DNA of 58,595 nucleotides from Fidelibacterota bacterium (GCA_947476275.1 CANJPQ010000027.1:1-58595); one strand, 5' to 3'; shown: positions 1 to 9,970, counted from the stretch's first letter. Notes: generated from the letters alone by a model not told the origin. Numbers and translations are program-made.

Positions 1-67
1 GCGACAGCGGGAAATACGGCGCGATACGGCGCATCTGCGCCTCCGAGAGCATAAACACATCTTCCAT
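1..67 (-). mobile_element. IS5-type transposase, N-terminal fragment at window edge
   Basis: Only the first 22 codons lie in the window. The reading MEDVFMLSEAQMRRIAPYFP matches the start of IS5-family (DDE) transposases, which open with a 'LSEAQ.RRI.PYFP' segment before the DNA-binding part. An AGGAGGT ribosome-binding site sits 6 nt upstream of the ATG at 67. The catalytic domain is off the left edge, so family is inferred from the N-terminus alone. The right-hand end of the element should lie between here and about 145; see the truncated reading frame that follows. Confidence 0.75.
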
Positions 68-129
68 GGCGGCACCTCCTGCGAGGCGACCATCGAATCA
101 ACATACGACTCAGCTCGCAAGGAATTTAA

Positions 130-363
130 TGGGTCCTGAGCCTAGATGCAGCAATCGCGCGCGACCTCGGGCGTGAGAGCGTGAAGGCGGTGCTGCCGGT
201 GTGTTCGAGGCGCGGCGAGAACGTACACTTCGTTGAGCTTCGCATTTCGCTCGATGCGAAGAAGTACCAGGCCTTTCCCAAGCCCGAAGCGTTGCTGACG
301 CGGGAGAAGTGGTTCGACCCACGCTGCCCCGCGGACCGGCCGATCAATCTCGGCGCGCGCTAG
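130..363 (+). pseudogene. 3' remnant of a protein gene cut by the IS element
   Basis: An open frame runs from a stop at 127 to TAG at 361-363 and reads like ordinary coding sequence of this genome (about 70 residues, ending DPRCPADRPINLGAR). It lacks a convincing start: the only early candidate is GTG at 181 without a good ribosome-binding site, and coding-like sequence (DAAIARDLGRESV) extends upstream of it. The simplest reading is the C-terminal end of a gene whose 5' part was separated by insertion of the neighbouring IS5-type element. I do not recognise the family. Confidence 0.4.
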
Positions 364-396
364 CGCTTCTTCACGCTTCCGGGCAAGCTACCCCGC

Positions 397-1086
397 ATGC
401 TTTGGCTGCTGCTGACCTTGCAAATACACCCGGCCGCCGCGCAGACCACCTGCGCGCCGTATCGCACGCCGATCACCGTGGACTTTCAAACCCATCAGCC
501 GCGCCCCACGCTGAACAATGCGCTCAACGTGACGGCGCTGCGCAATCTGATGGGCACCAAGGGGCAAAAGCCCATCGGCGGTGTGCATGCCGAAGCGCTT
601 GGCGTGACCTATGCGACGCCGGAGTTCAACATCGAGGCCAGTTCGCGCATCGAAAGCCGCGATCCCGGGCGAGCCTGCGTCTACCTCTCCAAAGTGACAG
701 TGGAACTCGGCTTCCGCGATTTGGATGTCTATGTCGCCAGCGAATACCCACCCGGTACCTGCGAATACAAAGCGATCCTCGACCACGAGAACCAGCATGT
801 CGCCATCAATACACAGGCGTTGAGTACGCACGCGCCGCGCATGCGGCTGGCCCTGGAACGGATTTTGGGGGAGGAGCGGCCGGTGGCGACGGGCGAACCT
901 AACCGCGTGACCAAGCAGATCCTCGATCGCATCACGCAGCGGATGGGGGAGTCCCTGCAGGCGTTCTACAAGGAAATGGACACGCGGAACGGCGTCCTCG
1001 ATTCCGCTTCGAACTACGAGGCGATCGCAAACATCTGCCGCGACTGGAATCGCAGGAATGTGTGGCCCGAGGAAAAACGGCGCTAA
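397..1086 (+). CDS. Secreted DUF922-type putative zinc protease
   Basis: The 229-residue product begins with a hydrophobic signal peptide (MLWLLLTLQ, predicted cut near AAAQ). Residues 130-134 read HENQH, an HExxH zinc-binding motif in the context YKAILDHENQHV, which is the hallmark of the DUF922 family of predicted Zn-dependent proteases. It is therefore probably a periplasmic metalloprotease; its substrate is unknown. It stands alone on the plus strand with convergent erpA downstream. No ribosome-binding site is obvious close to ATG 397, but this start gives the signal peptide. Confidence 0.7.
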   Translation: MLWLLLTLQIHPAAAQTTCAPYRTPITVDFQTHQPRPTLNNALNVTALRNLMGTKGQKPIGGVHAEALGVTYATPEFNIEASSRIESRDPGRACVYLSKVTVELGFRDLDVYVASEYPPGTCEYKAILDHENQHVAINTQALSTHAPRMRLALERILGEERPVATGEPNRVTKQILDRITQRMGESLQAFYKEMDTRNGVLDSASNYEAIANICRDWNRRNVWPEEKRR

Positions 1087-1095
1087 GGCGCGTGC

Positions 1096-1446
1096 CTAGA
1101 GCGAGAAAGAGGTGCCGCATCCGCAGGTAGACGTGGCGTTGGGATTGTTGATCCGGAACGACGCTGCCATCAGATCCTCGACGAAGTCGATCTCCGCGCC
1201 CTTCAGCAGGTCGAGCGAGACATCGTCGATCACCAGCTTCGCGCCGTGGTGCTCGAACACCTTGTCGTCGGCCGTGATCTCGGAATCCAGGCTGAAGCCG
1301 TAGGAAAACCCTGAGCAGCCGCCGCCGGACACGGCGAGCCGGAGCATCAGGTGCGGGTTGCCCTCGCTAGCGGCCAGGACTTTGATCCGGGCGGCGGCGG
1401 ACGGGGTGAGGCCCACCGAGGCCATTTCCGGCGCGATCTGGTTCAT
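1096..1446 (-). CDS. erpA: Iron-sulfur cluster carrier ErpA (HesB/IscA family)
   Basis: A 116-residue A-type Fe-S carrier. The three invariant cysteines are present: C44 in SGGGCSGFSY and C108/C110 in the C-terminal CGCGTSFSL. These bind or transfer a cluster to apo-proteins. The start at 1446 was chosen because it gives the compact domain; a longer open frame upstream runs into dgt. It is divergent from dgt, and about 100 nt between them must hold both promoters. ErpA rather than IscA is inferred from the lack of isc neighbours and from its position beside dgt, an arrangement common in alphaproteobacteria. Confidence 0.85.
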   Translation of the reverse strand: MNQIAPEMASVGLTPSAAARIKVLAASEGNPHLMLRLAVSGGGCSGFSYGFSLDSEITADDKVFEHHGAKLVIDDVSLDLLKGAEIDFVEDLMAASFRINNPNATSTCGCGTSFSL

Positions 1447-1546
1447 AGACGGGAATGTAGGTCCGTAGGCCCCTGAACGCAAGGCAAGTGCCCGGGCGGA
1501 CTGGCCGTGCGTTGCCTCAAAACAACGTGTTCTGTAGGGTGCGGCC

Positions 1547-2737
1547 ATGGCTTCCTTGCGCGATCTTTCCGGCGTCCTGGCGTCCGTGGCCTGCGATCCG
1601 GCGCGCAGCCGCGGCCGCAGGGTGCATGAGACCGAGGCGGAGACCCGTTCGCCGTTCCAGCGCGACCGGGACCGCATCATCCATAGCAGCGCGTTTCGGC
1701 GCCTTAAGTCCAAAACCCAGGTGTTCGTCGCCAGCGAAGGCGACACCTATCGCACGCGTCTGACGCATAGCTTGGAAGTCGCGCAGGTCGCGCGGTCGCT
1801 CTGCCGCTTCCTGGGGTTGAACGAGGATCTGGCCGAAGCGCTGGCCCTTGCGCACGATCTTGGACACACCTGCTTCGGCCACGCTGGCGAAGACGTGCTG
1901 CAGGAGTGCATGGCGCCATTCAATGGCTTCGATCACAACGCGCAGTCCTTGCGCATCGTCACCAAGCTTGAACACCGATATGCCGGATTCGATGGGCTCA
2001 ATCTCACCTGGGAGTGCCTCGAAGGCCTGGTGAAACACAACGGCCCGCTGCTCGACAAGAACGGGGATGGGGCCGTGCCGCTGGCGATTGTCGAATACAA
2101 CGCCGGCCACGATCTTGAACTCGCAACTTGGCCGAGCGCGGAAGCACAGGTGGCCGCGGTGTCTGACGACATCGCCTACAACGCCCACGACCTCGACGAC
2201 GGTTTGCGCGCCGGCCTGTTCACCTTCGACGACGTGCTGGGATTGCCGCTGGTCGGGCCGATCTTCAAGGCGGTGGCGGTGAAGTACCCCAACGTCGCGC
2301 AGTCTCGCCTGATCCACGAGGCCCTGAGCGGTGTCATCAGCGCCATGGCGAACGACGTCATTGCGGAGAGCGCCCGCCGGTATGCGGTGGCGAAACCCAA
2401 GGATGCGGACGGTGTGCGCGCCCTGGAGCAGGCCATGGTCGGCTTCTCGGGCCAGATGGCGGAACACGACAAATCCTTGAAGGAATTCCTGTTTGCGCAT
2501 ATGTACCGCCACAACAAAGTGATCCGCATGACAAGCAAGGCGCGCCGTGTGGTGCGCGAGCTGTTCGAGCTGTTCCTGTCAGAGCCTGAGTTGCTGCCGG
2601 AAGACTGGCGCGCCGGGGGGCTGCAGGCCCGCAGCCCAAAGACGGCGCGCCGCGTGGCCGACTATATCGCCGGCATGACAGACCGTTTCGCCCTGGACGA
2701 ACACTCCCGCCTTTTCGATCCCGCCGTTAAACCATGA
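1547..2737 (+). CDS. dgt: Deoxyguanosinetriphosphate triphosphohydrolase-like protein
   Basis: A 396-residue HD-domain enzyme that splits dNTPs into deoxynucleoside and triphosphate, lowering dNTP pools. The metal ligands are visible: H74 in [11 protein letters not shown]103-D104 in [12 protein letters not shown], and a late Asp in [11 protein letters not shown] near residue 207. The N-terminal 'R..F..D.DRI.HS.AFRRL..KTQVF' block is typical of the Dgt type 2 subfamily. Its TGA overlaps the ATG of argS (ATGA), so the two are translationally coupled. Confidence 0.9.
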   Translation: MASLRDLSGVLASVACDPARSRGRRVHETEAETRSPFQRDRDRIIHSSAFRRLKSKTQVFVASEGDTYRTRLTHSLEVAQVARSLCRFLGLNEDLAEALALAHDLGHTCFGHAGEDVLQECMAPFNGFDHNAQSLRIVTKLEHRYAGFDGLNLTWECLEGLVKHNGPLLDKNGDGAVPLAIVEYNAGHDLELATWPSAEAQVAAVSDDIAYNAHDLDDGLRAGLFTFDDVLGLPLVGPIFKAVAVKYPNVAQSRLIHEALSGVISAMANDVIAESARRYAVAKPKDADGVRALEQAMVGFSGQMAEHDKSLKEFLFAHMYRHNKVIRMTSKARRVVRELFELFLSEPELLPEDWRAGGLQARSPKTARRVADYIAGMTDRFALDEHSRLFDPAVKP

Positions 2738-4509
2738 ACATTTTTGCCACCGTCAAAACGCGGGTCGATGCCGCGGTCGCCGCCCTTGTTGCCGAGGGGA
2801 AGCTTCCGGCTGGCCTCGATCTGGAGCGCGTCGCAGCTGAGCCGCCGCGCGACCCGTTGCACGGCGATGTCACAACCAATGCGGCGATGATCCTCGCCAA
2901 GCCGGCGGGGCAGGCGCCGAAGGCGATCGCGGAATTGCTGATCGCCAAGCTCAAGACCGACCCGACCGTGACCGAGGCGAACGTCGCCGGTCCCGGCTTC
3001 ATCAATCTGCGTCTTGTTCCCAGCACGTGGTTCGATGTGCTGCGCGATGTCCTGCAAACCGGCCCGTCCTATGGCGACGGCGCCAGGCGGGGCGAAAAGA
3101 TCAACGTCGAATACGTCTCCGCCAATCCGACCGGGCCGATGCACGTCGGCCATGCCCGCGGCGCCGTGGTGGGGGATGCGCTCGCACGCCTCCTGGCGAA
3201 GGCCGGCTTCGACGTGACGAAGGAATACTACATCAACGATGCCGGCGGACAGGTGGACAACGTCGCCCGCGCGCTTCGCATGCGCTACCTGCAAGCCATC
3301 GGCCGCATCACGGAGGCGGATTTCCAAGCAGCCCTTGAGCGCAAGGAAATCCAATACGGTGGTGACTATCTGGTGCCCGTGGCCGAAGCTTTGGCGAAGC
3401 GCGACGGCGACAAATGGGCCGGCGTGAACGACGACGCCGTGTGGATCCCCGCGCTGCGTGAATTCACCGTCGCCTGGATGATGAACCTGGTGAAGGAAGA
3501 CCTGGCCGCGCTGGGCGTGCAGCACGACGTGTTCACGTCCGAGAAGAAGCTGGTCGACGACGGCAAGGTCGACGGCGCTTTGAAGTTTCTCGCCGACGCG
3601 GATCTCACGTACACCGGCGTGCTCGAGCCGCCCAAGGGCAAGATGCCGGACGACTGGGAGCCGCGCCCGCAGTTGCTGTTCAAGGCCACGCAGTTCGGCG
3701 ATGAGGTCGATCGCCCGGTGAAGAAATCGAGCGGGGCGTGGACCTATTTCGCCGGCGATATTGCCTACCATAAGGACAAAGTCGACCGCGGCTTCGTCAA
3801 CCTGGTCAACGTCTGGGGCGCCGATCATGGCGGCTACGTGAAGCGCGTGCAGGCGGCGTTGAAGGCGCTCACCGATGGGAAGGGCAAGCTGGACGTACAG
3901 CTGTGCCAGATGGTGCGCGTGCTGAATAACGGCGAGCCTGTGAAGATGTCCAAACGGGCAGGGACCTTCGTCACCATGCGCGACCTGATCGATGAGGTCG
4001 GCAAGGACGTGGTGCGCTTCATCATGCTCACCCGTAAGAACGACGCGCCGCTGGATTTCGACTACGCAAAGGTCACCGAGAGATCCCGCGAAAATCCGGT
4101 GTTCTACGTCCAGTACGCCCATGCGCGCGGTCGCTCGGTGTTCCGCCACGCGGCGGAGATGTTCCCGGGCGTGGACCTCTCGGACAAAGGCCTCGCGGCG
4201 GCGGATCTATCGTTGCTGGCGGATTCGGATGAACTCCAGCTGCTGAAGATGCTGGCCGCCTGGCCCCGCATGGTCGAAGGGGCAGCGCTTGCCCACGAGC
4301 CCCACCGGGTCGCGTTCTACATGTACGACTTGGCCGCGCAGTTTCACGGTCTGTGGAACAAGGGCAACGAGGCGGCGTCGTTAAGATTTCTGCAGGCGGA
4401 CAATACGTCTTTGTCATTGGCACGCCTGGCGCTTGTCCGTGGCGTCGGCGTGGTGATAGCGTCGGGCTTAGCCGTGTTCGGTGTCGAACCGGTTGAGGAG
4501 ATGCGTTAA
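2734..4509 (+). CDS. argS: Arginyl-tRNA synthetase
   Basis: A 591-residue class I aminoacyl-tRNA synthetase that charges tRNA-Arg. The nucleotide-binding HIGH motif appears as HVGH in [14 protein letters not shown] (about residues 134-144), and the KMSKS loop appears as KMSKRAG (about 404-410). The N-terminal tRNA-recognition domain and the C-terminal anticodon-binding helices (YARARSVFRHA onward, DALR-type) are both present. It starts inside the dgt stop codon and ends directly before the SPOR gene. Confidence 0.97.
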   Translation: MNIFATVKTRVDAAVAALVAEGKLPAGLDLERVAAEPPRDPLHGDVTTNAAMILAKPAGQAPKAIAELLIAKLKTDPTVTEANVAGPGFINLRLVPSTWFDVLRDVLQTGPSYGDGARRGEKINVEYVSANPTGPMHVGHARGAVVGDALARLLAKAGFDVTKEYYINDAGGQVDNVARALRMRYLQAIGRITEADFQAALERKEIQYGGDYLVPVAEALAKRDGDKWAGVNDDAVWIPALREFTVAWMMNLVKEDLAALGVQHDVFTSEKKLVDDGKVDGALKFLADADLTYTGVLEPPKGKMPDDWEPRPQLLFKATQFGDEVDRPVKKSSGAWTYFAGDIAYHKDKVDRGFVNLVNVWGADHGGYVKRVQAALKALTDGKGKLDVQLCQMVRVLNNGEPVKMSKRAGTFVTMRDLIDEVGKDVVRFIMLTRKNDAPLDFDYAKVTERSRENPVFYVQYAHARGRSVFRHAAEMFPGVDLSDKGLAAADLSLLADSDELQLLKMLAAWPRMVEGAALAHEPHRVAFYMYDLAAQFHGLWNKGNEAASLRFLQADNTSLSLARLALVRGVGVVIASGLAVFGVEPVEEMR

Positions 4510-5622
4510 ATGGCGATAGATCGCGACGGCGATGGCCCGCCGCTACGCCGCGAGGACTCCCGGTCGGCGCCTCGCACTGACGATCTGCGCGCCACGCCTT
4601 TTACCGACGACGTCTTCGACGACGAGTATCACGGTCGCAAGAGCCGCGGCGGCTCGTCGTTCGGGCTGGTCGCAGGGGTGCTCTTCGGTGCCGCGATCGC
4701 CGCCGCTGCCGGCTGGTACGTATTCGGATCTCGCGATCCGGGTATGGCCGGTGAGGATGGTTCCCAGGTCGTAAAGGCCGATCCGGACCCCTACAAGATC
4801 AAGCCGGAAAACCCGGGCGGCCTTCAGGTCGAGAACCAGGACAAGACGGTCTACGACCGCTTGAGCAAAGGCGCGGCCCCGAGCCGGGTTGAGAACCTGC
4901 TGCCGGAGCCGGAGCAGCCAAAGGCACCGCCAACCAAGAAGGCGGAAGCGCCCGCACCTGAGGCTCCGCCGGCCGCACAGCCGACCGCCGCCAAGGACGA
5001 TCCGCTTGCGAAACTCGTGGCCCAAGTCACCGGCGCGAAGCCTGAGACGCCGGCTCCGGCAGCGCCTGCCGCCGAGAAACCAATCGAGAAGCCCATGACG
5101 CCTGCGGGACCGGCGGCCGCTGCGCCGGCGCAAGTTGCTGCGGCGCCGACCGTCGAGAAGCCGATGACGCCTGTGGCGCCGCTTCCCGCCGCGGCTCCGG
5201 CCGCTGCCGCGCCGTTGCAACTCGCGCCTAGTTCACCGCCTGAACCTGCGCCAGCCGCGCCGCCGCCGCCGGCACAAGTCGCTGCCGCCCCAACTCCCGC
5301 ACCTGCGCCGCCGGTCCAAACCGCGGCGGTTCCAGCCGCGCCCACCCCGACGGCGGTCGCGCCGACAGGTGGCCCGGGCGTCTACGTTCAGCTCGTGTCC
5401 ACACGCTCGGAAGAGACCGCCATGGGCGAGTGGAAACGCATCAGCGGCAAGAACGCGGATGTGTTGCAAGGGCTCTCGCCCGCAATCACGCAAGCGGAAG
5501 TGCCTGATAAAGGTACCTACTACCGCCTGCGCGCCGGTCCGTTGGCCGACAAGGCGGCGGCGGAACAGCTTTGCGCCACCCTCAGCAGCCGAAACGTCGG
5601 CTGCATCGTCGTCCGCCAGTAA
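4510..5622 (+). CDS. SPOR-domain cell envelope protein
   Basis: This 370-residue bitopic inner-membrane protein has a charged cytoplasmic N-terminus, one transmembrane helix at about residues 50-70 (FGLVAGVLFGAAIAAAAGWY), a long Ala/Pro-rich periplasmic linker (about 95-290) with repeated EKPMTP units, and a C-terminal SPOR domain (about 293-370, starting GVYVQLVSTRSEE). SPOR domains bind denuded glycan strands at division septa, so an FtsN/DedD-like role is likely. It begins immediately after the argS stop and is followed 6 nt later by nagZ. Confidence 0.85.
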   Translation: MAIDRDGDGPPLRREDSRSAPRTDDLRATPFTDDVFDDEYHGRKSRGGSSFGLVAGVLFGAAIAAAAGWYVFGSRDPGMAGEDGSQVVKADPDPYKIKPENPGGLQVENQDKTVYDRLSKGAAPSRVENLLPEPEQPKAPPTKKAEAPAPEAPPAAQPTAAKDDPLAKLVAQVTGAKPETPAPAAPAAEKPIEKPMTPAGPAAAAPAQVAAAPTVEKPMTPVAPLPAAAPAAAAPLQLAPSSPPEPAPAAPPPPAQVAAAPTPAPAPPVQTAAVPAAPTPTAVAPTGGPGVYVQLVSTRSEETAMGEWKRISGKNADVLQGLSPAITQAEVPDKGTYYRLRAGPLADKAAAEQLCATLSSRNVGCIVVRQ

Positions 5623-5628
5623 ATCCCG

Positions 5629-6672
5629 ATGGCCGTTCCTTCGCGCGGGCGCCCGAGTGCGGCCATCTTCGGCCTCGCCGGCAAGACACTGAGCGACGAA
5701 GAACGTGCGTTCTTCTCCGACGTGCAGCCGCTCGGCTACATCCTGTTCGCACGCAATGTCGATACGCCCGTCCAAGTCCGCTCGCTCGTTGACGACCTAC
5801 GCGGCCTTGTGTCGGGGCACGATCCGGTGGTGCTGATCGACCAGGAGGGTGGGCGCGTGCAGCGCCTCAAGCCCCCGCATTGGCGGTTCGCGCCGCCCAT
5901 GGCCGAGTTCGGCGCAGTGTATGCGACGGATCGCGACGCGGCTAAAAAGGCGCTCACCCTCAACATGCAACTCATCGGCCAGGAGCTTGCCGAGCTTGGC
6001 ATCGACGTGGACTGCGCGCCGGTGATGGATGTTCCGGTCGCCGACGCGCACGACATCATCGGTAACCGTGCGTTCTCGCACGATCCGCACGACGTGGCCG
6101 AGATGGCCGTCGCCGCGTGCGACGGCTTGATCGCCGCAGGCGTCGTGCCCGTCATCAAGCACATTCCCGGCCATGGCCGCGCGCGCGCCGATAGTCACCT
6201 CGAACTGCCGGTGGTGGAAGCGGATCTCGCGTCTCTGCGCGCGAGCGACTTCGTGCCCTTCGCCGCATTTCCCAAGAGCGGGCGTGCGGCGATGGCGATG
6301 ACCGCGCATGTGGTCTACACCGCGATCGATCCCGACAAGCCGGCAACCACGTCGGCCAAAGTCATCGGCGACATCATCCGCGGTGAGTTCGGTTTCACGG
6401 GGCTGCTGATGAGCGACGACCTCGGCATGAAGGCGCTCGGCGGGCCTTACGATCAGCGCGCCGCGGCCGCGCTCGCCGCCGGGTGCGACTTGGTGCTTCA
6501 TTGCGACGGCAATCTCGACGACATGCGCGCGGTGGCGAAAGCGCTGCAACCGCTCGGGGCGAACGGTCTCCGGGCGATGGAAGAACTCACTGCGATCCGG
6601 CGCAAGCCGCGCGAGATCCTCAACGCCGCGGCCGTGCAGGTCGTGGTCACCAACGTGCTGCGTCGTGCCTGA
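5629..6672 (+). CDS. nagZ: Beta-N-acetylhexosaminidase NagZ
   Basis: A 347-residue glycoside hydrolase family 3 enzyme that removes GlcNAc from anhydromuropeptides during peptidoglycan recycling in the cytoplasm. The substrate-binding/catalytic loop KHIPGHGRARADSH (about residues 175-188) matches the NagZ signature KH(F/I)PGHG....DSH with its His-Asp acid/base pair; the nucleophile region reads LLMSDDLGMKAL. No signal peptide. It overlaps the next gene by 8 nt. Being next to a SPOR protein is consistent with cell-wall work. Confidence 0.93.
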   Translation: MAVPSRGRPSAAIFGLAGKTLSDEERAFFSDVQPLGYILFARNVDTPVQVRSLVDDLRGLVSGHDPVVLIDQEGGRVQRLKPPHWRFAPPMAEFGAVYATDRDAAKKALTLNMQLIGQELAELGIDVDCAPVMDVPVADAHDIIGNRAFSHDPHDVAEMAVAACDGLIAAGVVPVIKHIPGHGRARADSHLELPVVEADLASLRASDFVPFAAFPKSGRAAMAMTAHVVYTAIDPDKPATTSAKVIGDIIRGEFGFTGLLMSDDLGMKALGGPYDQRAAAALAAGCDLVLHCDGNLDDMRAVAKALQPLGANGLRAMEELTAIRRKPREILNAAAVQVVVTNVLRRA

Positions 6673-7351
6673 CATCAACGCCATTATCGAAGGGCTGATC
6701 ACCATCGGGATCCCGGCGATCCTGGCGATCACGTTGCACGAGGCGGCCCACGGCTACATTGCGCTGGCCTTCGGCGACCCGACCGCGAAGGAGGCCAATC
6801 GGCTGACGCTCAATCCCATCCGGCATATCGACCCGATGGGCACGATCATCTTGCCGGGACTGCTGGCGTTGTCTCACTTGCCGCTGTTCGGGTGGGCCAA
6901 GCCGGTGCCGGTGAACTTCGGTCGTCTCCGCAATCCGCGGCGCAATATGGTCTGGGTTGCCGCTGCCGGACCGGGGATCAACCTGGTGTTGGCGCTATTG
7001 TCCGCCATGCTCTTGCATCTCGCGCCGCTGGTCGGCGGCACGGCCAAGGCGCTCCTGGCGGAGACACTTATCAACAGCGTCCGGATCAACGTCATTCTGG
7101 CGGTTTTCAACATGCTGCCGATCCCGCCGATGGACGGCGGACGCGTGGCTGTGGGTATCTTGCCGGATTCCCTGGCGCGACCCTTGGCGGGTCTGGAGAA
7201 ATACGGCATGGTCATTCTTCTGGCCCTGCTGATCGGCCTGCCGTGGGTTGGATCGTTGGTGGGGCTCAATTTGAGTATCGTGACCTGGGTCGTCGTTCCC
7301 ATTGCGGAGCAGATCGTTGAGCTGATCGCGGCCGTGGCCGGACATCCATAA
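6665..7351 (+). CDS. Site-2 protease family (M50) membrane metalloprotease
   Basis: A 228-residue polytopic protein with about six hydrophobic segments. The zinc motif HEAAH (residues 25-29, in LAITLHEAAHGY) lies in the first helix and the third ligand appears in FNMLPIPPMDGGRV near residue 150, as in the short rhomboid-like M50B peptidases without a PDZ domain. It would cut membrane proteins within the bilayer; its substrate is unknown. The start is GTG at 6665, inside the 3' end of nagZ. It precedes scpA, a pairing common in alphaproteobacteria. Confidence 0.87.
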   Translation: MPDINAIIEGLITIGIPAILAITLHEAAHGYIALAFGDPTAKEANRLTLNPIRHIDPMGTIILPGLLALSHLPLFGWAKPVPVNFGRLRNPRRNMVWVAAAGPGINLVLALLSAMLLHLAPLVGGTAKALLAETLINSVRINVILAVFNMLPIPPMDGGRVAVGILPDSLARPLAGLEKYGMVILLALLIGLPWVGSLVGLNLSIVTWVVVPIAEQIVELIAAVAGHP

Positions 7352-7360
7352 GGCAGTTAA

Positions 7361-8197
7361 ATGTCCGAACCTTCTGAAAATCCGATCCTGTCCGACGCGC
7401 CGCCGGCTTTCGAAGAAGATTCGATGCCGGGCGAAGGCTCGATGTACCAGCTTGTCCTCCAGCTCGGTTCATTCGAAGGGCCGATCGATCTGCTTCTGAC
7501 GCTCGCGCGCGATCAGAAGGTCGACCTCATGCAGGTCTCGATTCTGGCGCTGGCCGAGCAATATCTCATCTTCGTCGACATCGCGCGCGAATCGCACCTG
7601 GAACTCGCCGCGGACTATCTCGTCATGGCCGCGTGGCTGGCGTACCTGAAGTCCAAGCTGCTTCTGCCGAAGGAAGAGAGCGAGGAACAGCTCAGCGCCG
7701 AGGAGATGGCCGACGCCCTGAAGTTCCAGCTGATGCGGCTGGAGGCGATGCAGGAGGCCGGCAAGAAGATTTTCCAGCTGCCGCAGCGCAAGATCGACTT
7801 CTTCCCGCGGGGCAATCCGGAAGGCCTGCCGATCACCTATCGCTCGGTCTACGACGTTTCGCTCTACGACCTGCTGCGTGCATACGCCCATCAGCACAAA
7901 GACAAGAACGTCAGCGCGCTTGAAATCGAGGCGTTCGACCTTTACTCCATCGACGACGCCATCGCGCGGCTGCGTGAAATCCTGCCGAACGTGCCGGATT
8001 GGACGCAACTGTCGATGTTCCTGCCGCGCAACGTGCGCGATCCCTTGATGCGACGGTCGGCCGTGTCCACCACGCTGATCGCCGCGCTGGAGCTGGTGCG
8101 CGACGGCAAAGCCGACATCCGTCAGGATGGCGGTCACTTCTCGCCGATCTACCTTAAACCTGCGAACCGAGCCGCTGCCGCCCATGACGAGTCCTGA
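7361..8197 (+). CDS. scpA: Segregation and condensation protein A
   Basis: A 278-residue kleisin of the SMC-ScpAB condensin. The N-terminal FEGPIDLLLTLARDQKVDLMQVSILALAEQY stretch binds the SMC neck, and the C-terminal winged helix (about 215-265) binds the SMC head. It overlaps scpB by 14 nt. The smc gene is not in the window. Confidence 0.95.
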   Translation: MSEPSENPILSDAPPAFEEDSMPGEGSMYQLVLQLGSFEGPIDLLLTLARDQKVDLMQVSILALAEQYLIFVDIARESHLELAADYLVMAAWLAYLKSKLLLPKEESEEQLSAEEMADALKFQLMRLEAMQEAGKKIFQLPQRKIDFFPRGNPEGLPITYRSVYDVSLYDLLRAYAHQHKDKNVSALEIEAFDLYSIDDAIARLREILPNVPDWTQLSMFLPRNVRDPLMRRSAVSTTLIAALELVRDGKADIRQDGGHFSPIYLKPANRAAAAHDES

Positions 8198-9023
8198 GAC
8201 CCAGATGCGCACCGACGACGAAACCGCCACCGCGACACCCGCCGAAATTGCGCCGGATGATGTGGCGCCGGACGACGTGACGCCGGATGAGACCGTGGAA
8301 TTGCCGCCGGAGGTTGCCGAGCAGGTGGCCGCCCAGGCCGCCGACCGCGAAGCCCGCAACGCGTCGGATCTGCGCGTGCTCGAGGCGCTGCTGTTTGCAA
8401 GCTCCGAGCCCGTGTCCGAACGCGTGATCGGCGAGCGGCTGGGCGAGGGCTCCGACGTCCCGGCGTTGCTCGAGCAATTGCGCGCCCTGTACCAGGGCCG
8501 CGGCGTGGAGTTGCTTCAGGGCAACGGCCGCTGGTCTTTCCGCACAGCACCGGATGTGACGGAACGGTTGAAGCTCGAGAAGCTGGTCCCGCGCAAGCTG
8601 TCGCGCGCAGCGATCGAAACGCTTGCCATCATCGCCTACCACCAGCCCGTCACCCGCGCCGAGATCGAAGAAATCCGCGCCGTTGCGGTGTCGTCCGGAA
8701 CGGTCGATATCCTGCTGGAAGAAGGCTGGATCAAGCCGCGGGGCCGTAAAGAGGTCCCGGGCCGTCCCGTCATGTGGGGGACGTCCAACGCGTTCCTCGA
8801 CCATTTCGGCCTGGAATCGCTCCAGGACCTGCCTGGGATCGAGGAATTGCGGGCCGCCGGCCTGCTCGACAGCCGCCGTGGCGTGTCCGCCTACGGTACC
8901 CGTGGCAGCTCGGACACCCTCCTGTTCGACACCGAGGAGTCCGAGGAAGCGATCGAGCCTCTCACCCACGCCGAGGGCGGCGAGACGGCCGAAAAGCCTG
9001 CCGACGAGGCCGAAGAGGCCTAA
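8184..9023 (+). CDS. scpB: Segregation and condensation protein B
   Basis: A 279-residue partner of ScpA. After an acidic, low-complexity N-terminal tail (about 1-45, rich in D/E/T/P), two winged-helix domains follow: LRVLEALLFASSEPVSE and RAAIETLAIIAYHQPVTRAEIEEIR are textbook ScpB blocks. I chose ATG 8184 over an upstream GTG at 8127, which would bury 70 nt inside scpA. The C-terminal tail is again acidic. About 190 nt without a gene separate it from tatA. Confidence 0.94.
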   Translation: MTSPETQMRTDDETATATPAEIAPDDVAPDDVTPDETVELPPEVAEQVAAQAADREARNASDLRVLEALLFASSEPVSERVIGERLGEGSDVPALLEQLRALYQGRGVELLQGNGRWSFRTAPDVTERLKLEKLVPRKLSRAAIETLAIIAYHQPVTRAEIEEIRAVAVSSGTVDILLEEGWIKPRGRKEVPGRPVMWGTSNAFLDHFGLESLQDLPGIEELRAAGLLDSRRGVSAYGTRGSSDTLLFDTEESEEAIEPLTHAEGGETAEKPADEAEEA

Positions 9024-9214
9024 AGCGCCGATTCCGCTTGCCGGTCGGCGGTTCGCTCCCCATGTGAACAAGGCGGTGAGGTGGGCCTTATTACATTGCG
9101 GGGCGGTGGCCTTTTTGCCATGATCGCCCTTCGAGGTGCCCGCTAAGCCTTTGGAGTTATTGATTTCGTAGCTCAGGCCGTGGCGAGTTCCGCCAGCTCT
9201 TTGGAGTAAGTCTC

Positions 9215-9451
9215 ATGGGTTCCTTAAGCGTATGGCATTGGGCCATTGTTCTTGTGGTGGTGGTCCTGATTTTCGGCACGGGCAAACTGTCCGGCGCGAT
9301 GGGCGACTTCGCGAAGGGCATCAAGGCCTTCAAGAAGGGTCTGAAGGATGACGAGGTCGAAGAGGCCGACGCCGCCCATAAGACCATCGACGCCAACGCC
9401 GCTGCGGCAACGGCTGCACCGGCGCGTGAAAAGGATCGCGCGAGCGTCTAA
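9215..9451 (+). CDS. tatA: Twin-arginine translocase subunit TatA
   Basis: A 78-residue protein with a short N-terminal membrane helix ([19 protein letters not shown]), the TatA hinge [23 protein letters not shown], and an amphipathic helix. TatA oligomers form the pore for folded Tat substrates. First gene of tatABC; the window encodes several proteins with twin-arginine signals (15091, 32078, possibly 50101). Confidence 0.95.
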   Translation: MGSLSVWHWAIVLVVVVLIFGTGKLSGAMGDFAKGIKAFKKGLKDDEVEEADAAHKTIDANAAAATAAPAREKDRASV

Positions 9452-9511
9452 CGGCGCCACAGCGTCCGTTTTGGATTTTTGGGCGGTCGCACGACATGCC
9501 GGAACTGAACC

Positions 9512-9970
9512 ATGTTTGACTTCGCGTGGTCTGAACTCCTCGTCATCGGGGTGGTGGCCGTGGTGGCGCTTGGCCCCAAGGAACTTCCCAACGCGATGCG
9601 CTCGCTGGGCAAGTTCACGCGCCAGGCGCGCAAGCTCGCGGGCGAGTTTCAGGGTCACGTCAACGACCTGATGCGGGAAGCGGAACTCGACGAAGTTCGC
9701 TCCTCCGTCCAGAAAATCACCAACACCAATGTCGGTGCCGAGATCAACAAGATGATCGACCCTTCCGGCGCGTTTACCTCCGAGCTGGCCAAGACCGAGC
9801 AGGAAGTGCGTGACGCGCTGGCCGTGAATCCGCTGTTATCGGCGCCTGCTGCAGATGTGCCTGCGGAAGCCACGGCTGTCGCTGGCACGCCGGCGGTTAC
9901 GCCCGAGGTGGCTGCGGTGGCGGCCGAGGTTTCACCAAGCACACTGCGCGCCGGCGAGGGGACATCGTGA
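9512..9970 (+). CDS. tatB: Twin-arginine translocase subunit TatB
   Basis: A 152-residue TatB with the typical start MFDFAWSELLVIGVVAVVALGPKELP, an amphipathic helix (MRSLGKFTRQARKLAGEFQ) and a longer Ala/Pro-rich tail than TatA. With TatC it forms the receptor for twin-arginine signals. Its stop overlaps the tatC GTG start (GTGA). Confidence 0.95.
   Translation: MFDFAWSELLVIGVVAVVALGPKELPNAMRSLGKFTRQARKLAGEFQGHVNDLMREAELDEVRSSVQKITNTNVGAEINKMIDPSGAFTSELAKTEQEVRDALAVNPLLSAPAADVPAEATAVAGTPAVTPEVAAVAAEVSPSTLRAGEGTS

Noticed and set aside
1517-2512. 331-codon minus frame opposite dgt
   Set aside because: Shadow of dgt, whose HD ligands are unmistakable on the plus strand.
4543-5220. Long Arg-rich frame opposite the SPOR gene
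   Set aside because: It mirrors the Pro/Ala-rich linker codons of the real gene and has the low-complexity R/G/L content typical of shadow frames.
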